Assembly (NCBI RefSeq): GCF_016756315.1
Contig: NZ_AP024235.1
Location: forward strand, 2,542,001 to 2,606,000
Direction of reading: 5' to 3'
DNA length: 64,000 bases
From: Alteromonas sp. KC3
GTDB lineage: Bacteria > Pseudomonadota > Gammaproteobacteria > Enterobacterales > Alteromonadaceae
Each line of letters starts with the position of its first letter. Position 1 is the stretch's first letter. The notes beneath the pieces were generated by a model. The model was not told the origin of the DNA and did no database searches. It saw only the letters and a list, made by a program, of their open reading frames with translations. The translations under genes and the position numbers were made by a program. Below are positions 1 to 9,259 of the stretch, one piece after another.

Positions 1-550
1 GCGTTCCGGCATTCACATACACTGCGGTCCCCGCAAGCATACCCACTTGGCTAACCCAATAGAATGTCCATGTCTTAAGTGAGGTAAGACCCATTAATAA
101 GTTGATAAGAAAGAAAGGGAATACTGGTACTAAGCGCAACGTAAATAAGTAAAAAGCGCCCTGCTTTTCAACGCCTTCATCAATCTTGTTAAGTTTGTCC
201 TTAAACTTATTGCGCACCGTATCTCGCAATATGAAACGCGACACCAGAAAAGCAAGTGTAGCACCAATGCTTGAGGCAAATGAGACAATGACAAGCCCTT
301 GCGCTAGACCAAACAACGCGCCAGCCGCAAGAGTCAAAATAGCAGCTCCTGGTAAAGACAGCGCAGTCACAGCCACGTAAACTGCGAAAAATACGCCAAT
401 GCTGACTACTGGGTTCGCTTCTATTTCACGTTGAAAAGTAGTCAGCGATCCCTTCATACCTTCCAAGGTTAAATAACTATTTAAGTCGAAATAGAAGAAG
501 CCTGTGATAGCGGCAGCAATCACTGCCAAAAGCGCTATTTTTTTAAACAT
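1..550 (-). CDS. TVP38/TMEM64 (VTT/DedA-like) membrane protein, 3' end cut by window edge
   Basis: The reading frame starts at the ATG complementary to 548-550 and stays open to the window edge, giving about 183 codons without a stop. The N-terminus is a single hydrophobic helix. It is followed by a VTT/SNARE-associated core with re-entrant hydrophobic segments, including VTALSLPGAAILTLAAGALFG and later FTLRLVPVFPFFLINLLMG. Both the G/P pattern and the conserved R of the RLVPVFPF stretch are typical of TVP38/TMEM64 proteins, which are inner-membrane proteins proposed to act in lipid or ion transport. A GGGGTAAG-like ribosome site precedes the start. The gene lies 15 bp after the stop of the upstream TonB receptor on the same strand, so the two probably share a transcript. 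The substrate is unknown. Confidence 0.85.
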   Translation of the reverse strand, partial: MFKKIALLAVIAAAITGFFYFDLNSYLTLEGMKGSLTTFQREIEANPVVSIGVFFAVYVAVTALSLPGAAILTLAAGALFGLAQGLVIVSFASSIGATLAFLVSRFILRDTVRNKFKDKLNKIDEGVEKQGAFYLFTLRLVPVFPFFLINLLMGLTSLKTWTFYWVSQVGMLAGTAVYVNAGT

Positions 551-565
551 TGTGATTCTTACCCC

Positions 566-2905
566 TTAAAACGCATACTGCATGGTAACTTGTGCATGTC
601 TTGGCACATTCGGCATTACCAAGGTAGCGCCAAAATAGCCGCCTTCGAACAATGGTTGCCAGTTCTCTTCGTCAGTGACATTAATAATGTCTAAACGCAG
701 GCGCAAATCGTCGTTCACAAAATAGTCTGCATTTAAGTCTATTGTATATTGGTCGCGTATTTTAACAGTTTGTAAGAAATCAAGCGGGAATGACTTGGTA
801 TACAAAGCACTTGCTCCTACACGCACGTCATCACTTACCTGCCACCCAGCATTGATAGACACAATTTGCGGAGGAATTCCCTGTACACGTGAACTAGATG
901 GTGCGAATGCCGTAAATGACGGCGATCCAACAGCATTGCCTTCAATTATATCAGGGCGACTGTTGTCAAACGCATCGGCAACTTGTGAAGTACCTTGAAA
1001 TGCCGCTGAATTATCAAAACGTGCATCAAGATAGCTGTACGCAGCATTAACCCAATAATCATCTGCTTGATAGAACAGTTGTAGTTCTACCCCTTGTGTT
1101 TTGACGCCGCTATTACTGCCGTCACGATTTCGCAAGCTACGTGTTTGGTCAAAAACAGACGCCTCGGCATACCAATTGTTACTCGGGGCGTATTTAATGC
1201 CAACCTCGTACAGGGTATTTTCAGTAGCAAAGTTCAACGGATTTATTTCGTTGTTGCCGCCAAGCACAGTTCCGCCCGCCATACTATTAGACGTAGCGTC
1301 ATTCTCTGAGAAAGCAGCATAAACATTTACGGCATTGTTGAGCTTATATAATGCGCTTATTTGGTAACTAGTGAGGGTATCACTATAGCTGTCTGACGCC
1401 GCTTCTACCCCTTCTGGCGCCAGAGGATCACGTGCTTCAACATCGTAGTAATCTATGCGAACACCAGCAATTGTCGAGAACCTGTCGGTCCACGTTGAGC
1501 GTTGCTGCAACGCTAAACCTGTTTGCCATGCTGTGGAATCGGTTGTATCTGAAAGATTAAAATCGCCAGCCCCATCCCCATCAAGATCGTATTGCGCACC
1601 AGGTGATACAAACACGCCCGGACGCAACTCTACCAAACGGGCTTTTTGCGCATCGGTGAGCTCAATAACACGATTAGATAGCGGCCCTGTTAAATCAATC
1701 GGGTTGTCAGCTTCAGTTGTAAATTGACTGTAGCCAAGCACATCGTTGTAGCGAATAGCCAAACCAAATGTCGTAAGTTGCGAATTATCCCACTTTACAT
1801 CCACTTCAGTGCGGTTTTCAAAAGTGTCCGCACCATCAATAATCTCTACAAAGCTATTTTGTGCAATTTCTTCGCGCTCTAGATACTGATAATATGACAC
1901 ATTGCGCACTGCTATTTGCTCAGAATATTGATACTCGACGTTACTGCGCAAAATGGTCGTTTCAGCACCATTGATATCGTTTGGATTAGTAAAAACGCGA
2001 TTTCTAGGGATAACCACTTCGCCGGTAGGTGAAATAATAGCGCCAGCTCCAGGGACACTGCTACCGTTGGCTTGTACGCCCTGCCCAGTAATATAAATAC
2101 CGTTATCGATTAAATCTTGTGTTGGGCGGTTAATACCAGCATTGTCTGGGTAATCAGTGTCATAAAATTCTGCGCTAACGTCCCACGTCAGCACGTCACT
2201 TGGCGTATAGCGATAGGCTACAAACACATTGGTACTTTCGCGATTTGCAAAGTCATAGAAACTACCATGGTCTAGGTACTCAGCACTTACGCGAACCCCA
2301 CTTTTACCTTCCTCTAGGGCAGTGCCATAATCAACCTGTGCAGAGTATTGGTCCCAGCGTCCAGCGCGCAGCGTTACTTTGCCCTGACTTTCTGCAGTGG
2401 GCGCTACCTTGGTTTGTAAATTAACAAAGCCGCCGTTGCGCTGCGTGCTACCAAACAACACAGGTGAAGGACCTTTTACAACGTCAATTTGTTCAACACT
2501 GTTAAACGATAGTGGTAAACCAAAACCATTATTACCCGCTTGTCGACGCACTCCGTCTTGAAATAGCTCTCCCAACTGTCCGCGGATACTAGGCAAGCTA
2601 GGCGTACCAAAACCGCTAGAAGCATAGGCATTTGGCGCAGCTTTCACAATATCATGCAAGTCGTTGATGTTGAGCGCTTCTATAGCCTCTGCAGATAATG
2701 AGGTCACTGAACGCGGTGTTTCTGCTGCGGTTAAACCATTGCCAAATAGCCCTTTTAAGGTATTGTCACCTGGGTAGAGCGTATCAAGTGATTGCTTATC
2801 ACCTTTCACTTCAACCACTTCAATATCTGATATTTGTTGCGCCGCAATTCCCTGACTTACAGCAAGCGCTAATGCACTAGCGGCTACGCCAATTACTTTT
2901 CTCAT
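566..2905 (-). CDS. TonB-dependent outer-membrane receptor, siderophore-receptor-like
   Basis: A 779-residue protein with an N-terminal signal peptide (about 1-22, cleaved after GIAA). A plug domain follows (about 55-170, with LPSIRGQLGELFQDGVRR and VEQIDVVKGPSPVLFGS), then a 22-strand-type barrel ending in MQYAF with the C-terminal aromatic residue recognised by the Bam complex. Family knowledge: such receptors import siderophores or other large ligands using TonB-ExbBD energy. The plug resembles ferrichrome/catecholate-type receptors. The ligand cannot be read from sequence, and I saw no clear Fur box in the upstream region. It is transcribed with the TVP38-like gene downstream. Transcription diverges from the DoxX-like gene at 3060. 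Confidence 0.9.
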   Translation of the reverse strand: MRKVIGVAASALALAVSQGIAAQQISDIEVVEVKGDKQSLDTLYPGDNTLKGLFGNGLTAAETPRSVTSLSAEAIEALNINDLHDIVKAAPNAYASSGFGTPSLPSIRGQLGELFQDGVRRQAGNNGFGLPLSFNSVEQIDVVKGPSPVLFGSTQRNGGFVNLQTKVAPTAESQGKVTLRAGRWDQYSAQVDYGTALEEGKSGVRVSAEYLDHGSFYDFANRESTNVFVAYRYTPSDVLTWDVSAEFYDTDYPDNAGINRPTQDLIDNGIYITGQGVQANGSSVPGAGAIISPTGEVVIPRNRVFTNPNDINGAETTILRSNVEYQYSEQIAVRNVSYYQYLEREEIAQNSFVEIIDGADTFENRTEVDVKWDNSQLTTFGLAIRYNDVLGYSQFTTEADNPIDLTGPLSNRVIELTDAQKARLVELRPGVFVSPGAQYDLDGDGAGDFNLSDTTDSTAWQTGLALQQRSTWTDRFSTIAGVRIDYYDVEARDPLAPEGVEAASDSYSDTLTSYQISALYKLNNAVNVYAAFSENDATSNSMAGGTVLGGNNEINPLNFATENTLYEVGIKYAPSNNWYAEASVFDQTRSLRNRDGSNSGVKTQGVELQLFYQADDYWVNAAYSYLDARFDNSAAFQGTSQVADAFDNSRPDIIEGNAVGSPSFTAFAPSSSRVQGIPPQIVSINAGWQVSDDVRVGASALYTKSFPLDFLQTVKIRDQYTIDLNADYFVNDDLRLRLDIINVTDEENWQPLFEGGYFGATLVMPNVPRHAQVTMQYAF

Positions 2906-3012
2906 TTACCAATCCAATTTTTTATTTCTTGTTCGACAAGACCGATACGTACTCTGAAAAATTTCAGCACATATTTATTTTCAATAACAAAAAACTTTTT
3001 GAAATTATTTTT

Positions 3013-3042
3013 TTGAACACTCGTTCTATTGTGTCACATAAT
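3013..3042 (+). promoter_or_regulatory. Promoter of DoxX-like gene with overlapping palindrome
   Basis: A -35 TTGAAC (3013-3018) and -10 CATAAT (3037-3042) are separated by 18 bp and sit just upstream of the gene at 3060. The palindrome GAAC-ACTC-GTTC (3015-3026) overlaps the -35 box and could be a repressor operator, for example of TetR type. The protein that binds it is not known. Confidence 0.45.
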
Positions 3043-3059
3043 TAAAACTCGGAGCTATT

Positions 3060-3473
3060 ATGCAAAACACTCAATCAGATATTTCTAATCGTTTAGGCTG
3101 GGCGCTACTGTCACTGCGCATCACCATTTTCATTGTCATGTTTGTCTGGACACTCGATAAATTCGTTAACCCTGCTCATAGCATGAAAATTTTTGAACAC
3201 TTTTACGGCATTGGTGGTTTAGCTGAAACGGCCGTTTACATTATGGGGGCACTTCAGCTAGCCCTTGTATTGGCATTTTTAGCAGGCGTTGCTAAACGTT
3301 ACACTTACGGCCTTATATTTCTGCTTCACGGTGGGTCAACGTTATCGTCATTCCCACAATACATTGATGCATTCAATAACTTGTTATTTTTCGCTGCATG
3401 GCCGATGTGGGGTGCGTGCTTTGCCCTTTATCTACTTCGCGATGCTGATACCCGCTTTACACTTTCAAAATAA
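3060..3473 (+). CDS. DoxX-like small integral membrane protein
   Basis: 137 residues with about four predicted transmembrane helices (near 14-32, 55-78, 84-101 and 104-125). This is the size and layout of DoxX-like proteins. The start is well supported by CGGAG five bases upstream of ATG. DoxX-family members are inner-membrane proteins, some of them subunits of quinone-linked oxidoreductases or redox-stress complexes, but no catalytic residues are visible here. It is monocistronic, divergent from the TonB receptor and convergent with the EVE-domain gene, 15 bp away. The family name rests on topology and general resemblance, so the function is unassigned. Confidence 0.7.
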   Translation: MQNTQSDISNRLGWALLSLRITIFIVMFVWTLDKFVNPAHSMKIFEHFYGIGGLAETAVYIMGALQLALVLAFLAGVAKRYTYGLIFLLHGGSTLSSFPQYIDAFNNLLFFAAWPMWGACFALYLLRDADTRFTLSK

Positions 3474-3488
3474 AATAATGCGATTACG

Positions 3489-3950
3489 CTATTTGGCAGC
3501 GGCATAGAGCTGCTGCCATTCGTTCTCGCTCACCGGCATGATACTTAAACGGCCACCTTTCTTAACTAACGGCAATTCAACAATAGCAGGCATCGCCTTT
3601 ATTTCTGCCAAAGGCAATACCTCGTGAAATTTTTCGACAAATTTTACATCTACGCGAAACCAGCGTGGTGACTCTGGCTGTGATTTGGGATCGTAATAAT
3701 TAGACTCAGGGTCAAATTGCGTGGCGTCTGGATAACCTGCTTTAACAACTTCAGCGACACCCGCAATACCAACGTGTTTACAGCTAGAGTGGTAAATAAA
3801 CACGCGATCACCAAGCGCCACATCATCGCGTAAAAAGTTTCTGGCTTGATAGTTTCGCACACCGTCCCATGGTTCGGTCTGGTTTTCTCTATTGGCCAAA
3901 TCGTCAATGGAAAACGCGTCAGGTTCTGTTTTGAATAACCAATAAGCCAT
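3489..3950 (-). CDS. EVE-domain protein (thymocyte nuclear protein 1-like)
   Basis: 153 residues forming one EVE domain. It begins MAYWLFKTEPDAFSIDDL and contains WDGVRNYQARNFLR, GDRVFIYHSS and the PRWFRVDVKF strand, all signature segments of the family. EVE domains are PUA-like folds that bind nucleic acids carrying modified bases; stand-alone bacterial members have no settled role. Its length equals the domain with no fusion partner. No defence or modification genes lie beside it, so context does not suggest a restriction function here. Confidence 0.88.
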   Translation of the reverse strand: MAYWLFKTEPDAFSIDDLANRENQTEPWDGVRNYQARNFLRDDVALGDRVFIYHSSCKHVGIAGVAEVVKAGYPDATQFDPESNYYDPKSQPESPRWFRVDVKFVEKFHEVLPLAEIKAMPAIVELPLVKKGGRLSIMPVSENEWQQLYAAAK

Positions 3951-4326
3951 AATAGCCCCAGTGATAAAAAGTGTGTTAAGCGAAAATCGTTCTGTCAGCC
4001 TTAGAATGCATTCAAGACATTATAATTTTTCTTGCGTGTCGACCTTTTGTGATACGTTTCAACAACATGGTAGGTCTACACGATACATGCTACTTTACTC
4101 GGTGTTTATTTGGAATAACCAAATCACACGCCTCATTCACTTCCTAAACGAGTTTATGGTAAACAAAATCTAGCGTAAATGTGAAAGCATTCTGGCAAAC
4201 AAAGCGCTGTAATTTAATGACAGTGCTATACCGTCTATCCAATAAGACTGTTATAATTACCCCTCAAATCTGAATTCTGCTCACGCGCATTTCAGCCATT
4301 TTCTGTTTTATCTAGATGTGAATACT
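3951..4326 (+). other. Intergenic region upstream of ygiQ
   Basis: About 375 bp without a convincing gene. It holds the promoter of the EVE gene on the left and the ygiQ promoter on the right. An extended -10, TG-T-TATAAT at 4249-4257, is the clearest element. I saw no RNA gene or repeat. Confidence 0.5.
4249..4257 (+). promoter_or_regulatory. Extended -10 promoter of ygiQ
   Basis: TGTTATAAT is a perfect -10 with the TGn extension, about 70 bp before the coding start. No good -35 lies 16-18 bp upstream, which fits an extended -10 promoter. Confidence 0.5.
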
Positions 4327-6609
4327 ATGCAAGCCACCATAAAAGCCGACCGCGGTCTGTTTTCTTACCCAAAATATTGGCCGCACTGCCTCGGGACAGC
4401 GCCTTTCTTACCAATGTCGAAGGAAGAGATGGACGCTCTAGGTTGGGACAGTTGTGACGTAATTTTGGTTACCGGCGATGCGTATGTTGACCATCCAAGC
4501 TTTGGAATGGCTGTTATTGGTCGGGTACTTGAGGCACATGGTTTTCGCGTAGGCATCATCTCTCAGCCCGACTGGACCAGTAAAGATGACTTTATGAAGT
4601 TGGGTAAACCCAACCTGTATTTCGGTGTCACTGCGGGCAATATGGACTCAATGATCAACCGCTATACATCAGATAAAAAGTTGCGCCATGATGACGCCTA
4701 CACACCGGGGAATGTTGGCGGTAAACGACCAGACCGCGCGGTAACTGTTTACTCACAACGCTGTCGGGAAGCATTTAAGGGCGTACCTGTTATCGTTGGC
4801 GGTATCGAAGCAAGCTTAAGACGTATTGCTCACTATGACTATTGGAGCGAGAAAGTACGCCGCTCAGTGTTATTTGATTCAAAGGCCGATATGCTATTTT
4901 TCGGTAATGCCGAACGCCCGCTTGTTGAAGTTACACACCGATTAGCAGCAGGCGAAAATATTGCCGATTTACGAGACATTCGCGGCACGGCCATTATCGT
5001 AAAAGAAGCATTGCCAGAGTGGCAAGGAGTTGATTCGACATCATTAGATAGGCCCGGAAAAATAGATCCGATCCCTAGTCCGTATCAAATGGAACCTGAA
5101 TGCGACTCTCAAGACAAAGACGCTAAAAGCAGTGAAGCGCCAGAAGCCACGCCTATTGTCATTCAACCTGCTCAAAAGGAAAAAGAGAAACGCAAGCCGT
5201 GGGAAAACGTCTACGTAAAACTACCAGCCTATGAGACAGTAAAAGATAACAAGGTACTTTACGCCCATACGTCGCGCATCTTACACCAAGAAACCAACCC
5301 TGGCTGTGCAAGAGCCTTGATGCAGCGCCACGGCGATAGACATATTTGGATCAACCCGCCGGCCATGCCACTTGAAACAGATGAAATGGACGCGGTGTTT
5401 GACTTACCCTATCAACGCGTACCTCACCCTGTTTATGGCGATGCAAAAATTCCTGCCTACGACATGATACGTTTTAGTATCAATATTATGCGTGGCTGTT
5501 ATGGCGGGTGCACATTCTGCTCTATTACCGAGCACGAAGGTCGTATTATTCAAAGCCGCTCTGAAGATTCTATTATTCGAGAGATTGAGCAAATTCGCGA
5601 CACTGTGCCTGGTTTTACTGGTGTTATCTCTGATTTAGGTGGCCCAACGGCAAACATGTATCGATTGCGCTGTAAGAGCCCGAAGGCCGAAGCAACCTGC
5701 AGGCGCCCGTCTTGTGTTTACCCCAGTATCTGTGCGCATATGGATACTGATCACAAGCCTACCATCGACTTGTATCGCCGAGCGCGTAACCTGCCAGGTA
5801 TCAAAAAAATACTTATTGCATCGGGTGTACGCTATGACCTTGCCGTGGAAGACCCTGAATATGTGAAAGAGCTTGCGCTTCATCACGTAGGCGGCTATTT
5901 GAAGATTGCACCAGAACATACTGAGGAAGGGCCGCTTTCTAAGATGATGAAGCCAGGAATGGGCAGCTACTATCGCTTTAAAGAGTTGTTTGATAAATAC
6001 TCACAAGAAGCAGGTAAAAAGCAGTATCTTATTCCTTACTTCATTGCTTCTCATCCGGGAACAACCGATGAAGATATGCTGAGTCTGGCCATTTGGCTAA
6101 AAGAAAATAAATTCAAGCTAGATCAGGTACAGAACTTCTATCCGTCACCTATGGCTACTGCGACCACTATGTACCATACCGAAGTGAATTCGTTGCGTAA
6201 GGTCACCAAAGACAGCGAAGAAGTGCCCTCTGCTAAAGGGGAAATTCACCGAAGACTACACAAGGCGATGCTGCGTTATCACGACCCGAAGAACTTCGCT
6301 CAAATACGTGAGGCTTTGATAAAAATGGGACGTGAAGACTTAATTGGCCGCGGCTCGCAACACCTTGTGCCACCAGAGACAGCCGATGAGAAGCGCCAAA
6401 AAGCATCTCGAGGTCGACGTGGTGAACGTGCGCTAACTAAACACACTGGCCTTCCGCCGTCGTTTCAACGCAAAAATACGAATAAAGGCAGGAACGGGTC
6501 AAAACAAAATCGCAATAGTGCGGGGCAAGCCAATAAGAATGGCCGGTCAGGGACTTCTGCATCTAGAAGCAACACTTCAAGACCAAAACAGCCGAGTAAC
6601 AAACATTAG
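4327..6609 (+). CDS. ygiQ: YgiQ-family radical SAM protein
   Basis: About 760 residues, closely matching Escherichia coli YgiQ from the start ([31 protein letters not shown]). The N-terminal domain (to about 330) is the YgiQ-specific region. The radical SAM core follows, with the cluster motif CYGGCTFC (CxxxCxxC) near residue 390. A basic, low-complexity tail (Gly/Asn/Ser/Lys-rich, last 90 residues) ends the protein. Radical SAM enzymes use a 4Fe-4S cluster to cleave S-adenosylmethionine; the substrate of YgiQ is unknown. I chose the ATG at 4327; a GTG nine bases upstream (4318) is an equal alternative because neither has a clear Shine-Dalgarno. It is monocistronic and ends at a strong terminator. 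Confidence 0.95.
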   Translation: MQATIKADRGLFSYPKYWPHCLGTAPFLPMSKEEMDALGWDSCDVILVTGDAYVDHPSFGMAVIGRVLEAHGFRVGIISQPDWTSKDDFMKLGKPNLYFGVTAGNMDSMINRYTSDKKLRHDDAYTPGNVGGKRPDRAVTVYSQRCREAFKGVPVIVGGIEASLRRIAHYDYWSEKVRRSVLFDSKADMLFFGNAERPLVEVTHRLAAGENIADLRDIRGTAIIVKEALPEWQGVDSTSLDRPGKIDPIPSPYQMEPECDSQDKDAKSSEAPEATPIVIQPAQKEKEKRKPWENVYVKLPAYETVKDNKVLYAHTSRILHQETNPGCARALMQRHGDRHIWINPPAMPLETDEMDAVFDLPYQRVPHPVYGDAKIPAYDMIRFSINIMRGCYGGCTFCSITEHEGRIIQSRSEDSIIREIEQIRDTVPGFTGVISDLGGPTANMYRLRCKSPKAEATCRRPSCVYPSICAHMDTDHKPTIDLYRRARNLPGIKKILIASGVRYDLAVEDPEYVKELALHHVGGYLKIAPEHTEEGPLSKMMKPGMGSYYRFKELFDKYSQEAGKKQYLIPYFIASHPGTTDEDMLSLAIWLKENKFKLDQVQNFYPSPMATATTMYHTEVNSLRKVTKDSEEVPSAKGEIHRRLHKAMLRYHDPKNFAQIREALIKMGREDLIGRGSQHLVPPETADEKRQKASRGRRGERALTKHTGLPPSFQRKNTNKGRNGSKQNRNSAGQANKNGRSGTSASRSNTSRPKQPSNKH

Positions 6610-6648
6610 AAAAACCCCAACGTTACTTTGGCTAGTCCAACATTTGAT

Positions 6649-6676
6649 AAAAAAAGCGCCGTTGAGGCGCTTTTTT
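6649..6676. terminator. Bidirectional intrinsic terminator
   Basis: AAGCGCC-gttga-GGCGCTT with A-run on the left and T-run on the right. It lies between convergent ygiQ and the 6717 lipoprotein gene and can serve both strands. Confidence 0.85.
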
Positions 6677-6716
6677 ATGGGGCTTGGTGTTGTTTCCAGC
6701 TTATCAAAAGGCGCGC

Positions 6717-7103
6717 TCAAACATCACTGCTTTTACAAGAAAGCCCTTCAATAACTTGCGTTTCACCCGTTTGGTTATTGCGCAAAACACATTTTTCACC
6801 CTGTTTTAGCAAACTAAATGTAAACACAGGATTATCGTGACGCCCTTCTATTGGCAGCCCCCTATCATCTTTATGCACTTTTCGTTCGATAGAAAGTTCA
6901 GAGGATTCTGTGAAGACATTATCAGCAAGCGTGATATCAATACCGCCATACCAAGCGCTAATAACCTCTGCGATACCTGCCTTTTGCGATAACGAAACCG
7001 AGGTAAGCGTTGCAGGAGTTGCCTCATCAGATTGCGTCAGCATACATCCTCCCATTAACGATAACGTAAGTAGCGATGCTCCAACGTATGCTGCGTATCT
7101 CAT
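6717..7103 (-). CDS. Small lipoprotein of unknown function, coupled to S41 peptidase
   Basis: 128 residues. The N-terminus is a lipoprotein signal (LTLSLMGGC, lipidation at Cys20), so the mature protein is probably tethered to the outer membrane. The rest has two cysteines near the C-terminus and no domain I recognise. Its ATG overlaps the stop of the upstream peptidase gene by one base (TAATG), indicating translational coupling. A shared role with the peptidase, such as accessory or inhibitor, is an inference from that coupling only. Confidence 0.7.
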   Translation of the reverse strand: MRYAAYVGASLLTLSLMGGCMLTQSDEATPATLTSVSLSQKAGIAEVISAWYGGIDITLADNVFTESSELSIERKVHKDDRGLPIEGRHDNPVFTFSLLKQGEKCVLRNNQTGETQVIEGLSCKSSDV

Positions 7104-8764
7104 TACTTGGGCTCCGAAATAATTGGCTCGTTAATTTTGTTGTGTAAAAACAAGGCTTCTTTTCTTTCATCAGGCGTTTGTATTGACAATAAACTTTCTG
7201 CCTGAAAATGACTTGAAGCACGCTGTTCAATTGGCTGGACCGACGTTGCCACTACTGGACATGTACCTGTTTCTGAGTATTGTAACGCCGCAGATAACAT
7301 CCCTTCTTCAGGATCGCCTAAACCTTTAGTGAAATCGTCTTGCACTTCACATCCAGGTAGTTCAAAACCAAAGTTAGGCGTAGTTGTGGGCATAAAGCCG
7401 TCGGCATAGTCGCCAAAGCCCTTATTATTCACGCCCTGAAACTGAATGGTAAAGTAGGTTTCACCACAGTTATCAGTGGGATAGAAACCGTAGGGCTTAC
7501 CACATGTCGTTGAACCAATTTGAACCACTTCAACATCTATTCCACTTAGCGCATTCATAACCGCCTCACTGGCAGAGCATGTGGCGCCAGTGGTAATAAC
7601 GTAAACACGAGTTAACGATAAACTAGGTAGTACGTTATCAGTTAACACGCCTTCCACGTAATCAATTTCGTTTGAGTAGAAAGGCGTGGGTCTAATAGTG
7701 CTTCCCGTCACAGGATTTCTTGTCGGATTCTTATCATTAAATCTTAAGGTTTCAAAAGTGGCGTTATTAGTTTGACTAGGGCCTGCAACCATATACGACA
7801 TCTGAGATGCCAAAGCCAATAAACCACCACCGTTATAACGTAAGTCAATGACAAGTTCTGTTACGTTCTCATCAACAAATTGATTGAAAGCCCCTATCAA
7901 CCCTTCTTGTGCAGTCCGAATAAAGGTATTGAATTGAAAATAGCCCATTTTGCCTGAGGCGGTATCCAGCACTTTTACGTTTTGTACTGGAGAAACCACT
8001 ATATCACCTGATGTAATCTCAGTAGACAAGGTCGAACCGTCTTGCAATTCAAACTCGAAACTTACGGTTGTGCCAGCATTTTCAGGAAACAACCCAGCAT
8101 TTATAAGGTTCACGCCAGACTGGGTATTATCGTTCACAAAATCAACGCCATTAACACGCGTTAACTTGGCACCGCGGGGCACACCAGCTTGTGCTGCTGG
8201 TGAATTATCTTCGGTATATCTCACTACAAGCTCACGCGGTGGCGTATTGTTTACAAATTCCCAGTCAAAACCATAACCTGAAGAAACGCCCGATTGTGAC
8301 AGCTGATTATATTCGTCAGTAGCCTGAGAAAAATGGAAATTGTCTTTTGGCGTATTGCTTGGCGTTAACTCAGTGGTTTTTAACTGGTCAAAATAGCCAA
8401 GTACAGAGAAGTTTTCAGGGTTGTTGTCTGGAACTTCGTCATACCAAAGATATGTGTCATTGGTCCACGAGCGTAGCCACAGTTTTTCATCCATGGCTGT
8501 GCCTTGAGTATCAGGATATGGTTCGCCAGAAAACGGGTCGATGCCAGTTCTTGGTGACGCGCATTTTGCAATGAAGTTTGACTGGCTTTCGTAAACACCT
8601 GCTTCCCACTCACCGGTTTCGGGTGTGGTTGGCGTTGTAGGAGTGGTTGGCGTTGTCGGAGTGGTAGGCGTTGTAGAACTACTGCCACCGCCTCCTCCGC
8701 ATCCCGCGAGAAGAGAAACCGTTACCGCCAGTGCGACTGAAGAAAGCTTGCACACTTTTATCAT
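7103..8764 (-). CDS. S41-family (C-terminal processing type) serine peptidase lipoprotein
   Basis: 553 residues. It has a lipobox LLAGC (Cys22), then a poly-Gly/Ser stretch and a Thr-Pro-Thr linker of about 18 residues. A PDZ-like region follows (about 165-240, SPAAQAGVPRGAKLTRVNG). The S41 peptidase domain (about 255-470) contains VIDLRYNGGG and the nucleophile in TTGATCSASEA near residue 397. Family knowledge: S41 enzymes are Ser/Lys proteases that trim exported proteins. The many cysteines in the catalytic domain suit an oxidising compartment. The Thr-Pro linker comes from an 18-bp tandem repeat and could vary in length. It is the first gene of a two-gene operon. Confidence 0.88.
   Translation of the reverse strand: MIKVCKLSSVALAVTVSLLAGCGGGGGSSSTTPTTPTTPTTPTTPTTPETGEWEAGVYESQSNFIAKCASPRTGIDPFSGEPYPDTQGTAMDEKLWLRSWTNDTYLWYDEVPDNNPENFSVLGYFDQLKTTELTPSNTPKDNFHFSQATDEYNQLSQSGVSSGYGFDWEFVNNTPPRELVVRYTEDNSPAAQAGVPRGAKLTRVNGVDFVNDNTQSGVNLINAGLFPENAGTTVSFEFELQDGSTLSTEITSGDIVVSPVQNVKVLDTASGKMGYFQFNTFIRTAQEGLIGAFNQFVDENVTELVIDLRYNGGGLLALASQMSYMVAGPSQTNNATFETLRFNDKNPTRNPVTGSTIRPTPFYSNEIDYVEGVLTDNVLPSLSLTRVYVITTGATCSASEAVMNALSGIDVEVVQIGSTTCGKPYGFYPTDNCGETYFTIQFQGVNNKGFGDYADGFMPTTTPNFGFELPGCEVQDDFTKGLGDPEEGMLSAALQYSETGTCPVVATSVQPIEQRASSHFQAESLLSIQTPDERKEALFLHNKINEPIISEPK
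8625..8678 (-). repeat. Three 18-bp in-frame tandem repeats (Thr-Pro linker)
   Basis: Units at 8625-8642, 8643-8660 and 8661-8678 differ at only a few positions on the plus strand. Each encodes six linker residues of the S41 lipoprotein, so gain or loss keeps the frame. Confidence 0.8.
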
Positions 8765-9073
8765 TTGAAAACGTCCTTAATGTTTTGTTACTGAATGACA
8801 CACACTCGTCAATACCATAAATCTTGCCAGATAGTGCCACAGGGAATTTGACGCTTCTACTTAGCTTTTAGCTAAAATGTTTCTAAATGTGTTTACGCTA
8901 GAGCAAAGCGTAACGCTTTATTGCTGGTTGAACTCTTAATTATGACCTGCCTGATATCGATTTCGTTTCATTACGTTTTGTTTAGCTTCTGTTTACCGTG
9001 CGGCGGTGCTTAGTCTTTTTACCGTATAACAGTAATAAGGTTTTGGCGTTGGATAGAAATACAAACGAGGCGT
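8765..9073. other. Intergenic region between divergent genes
   Basis: About 310 bp between the S41 lipoprotein (minus) and the zinc-ribbon-like gene (plus). A weak minus-strand -35 (TTGACG, complement of 8807-8812) and a possible plus-strand -10 (TATAAC, 9025-9030) are visible. I found no RNA gene and no clear repeat. Confidence 0.4.
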
Positions 9074-9259
9074 ATGGGAAAGAAAGAAAGGCTTAAAGAA
9101 GCAAGAGCATGTGACAGTTGTGGCGTGTTGGCATCCGTTCAATATCGAATAAATGTAGGAGATGGCTGGCTCATTGTGTGTAAGTCTTGCCAATCCAATG
9201 CCAAGCACCACCCAAACTATGTTTATGGTGGTACTTGGAAGCAAAAGAAACGTAACTAA
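9074..9259 (+). CDS. Small zinc-ribbon-like protein of unknown function
   Basis: 61 residues with two CxxC knuckles, CDSCG near residue 14 and CKSCQ near 37, separated by 20 residues, plus basic ends. This spacing suits a single zinc ribbon. GAGG precedes the ATG at short distance. The last four bases overlap the end of the convergent PepSY gene. The paired cysteines and lysine-rich termini argue that it is real, but no family name can be given. It may bind nucleic acid; that is inference from charge and fold. Confidence 0.6.
   Translation: MGKKERLKEARACDSCGVLASVQYRINVGDGWLIVCKSCQSNAKHHPNYVYGGTWKQKKRN

Noticed and set aside
186..380. Small plus-strand frame opposite the TVP38-like gene
   Set aside because: It is the antisense of a clear membrane-protein reading frame and has no ribosome site.
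3489..3950. EVE-domain gene as part of a modification-dependent restriction system
   Set aside because: No endonuclease, methyltransferase or base-modification gene lies next to it.
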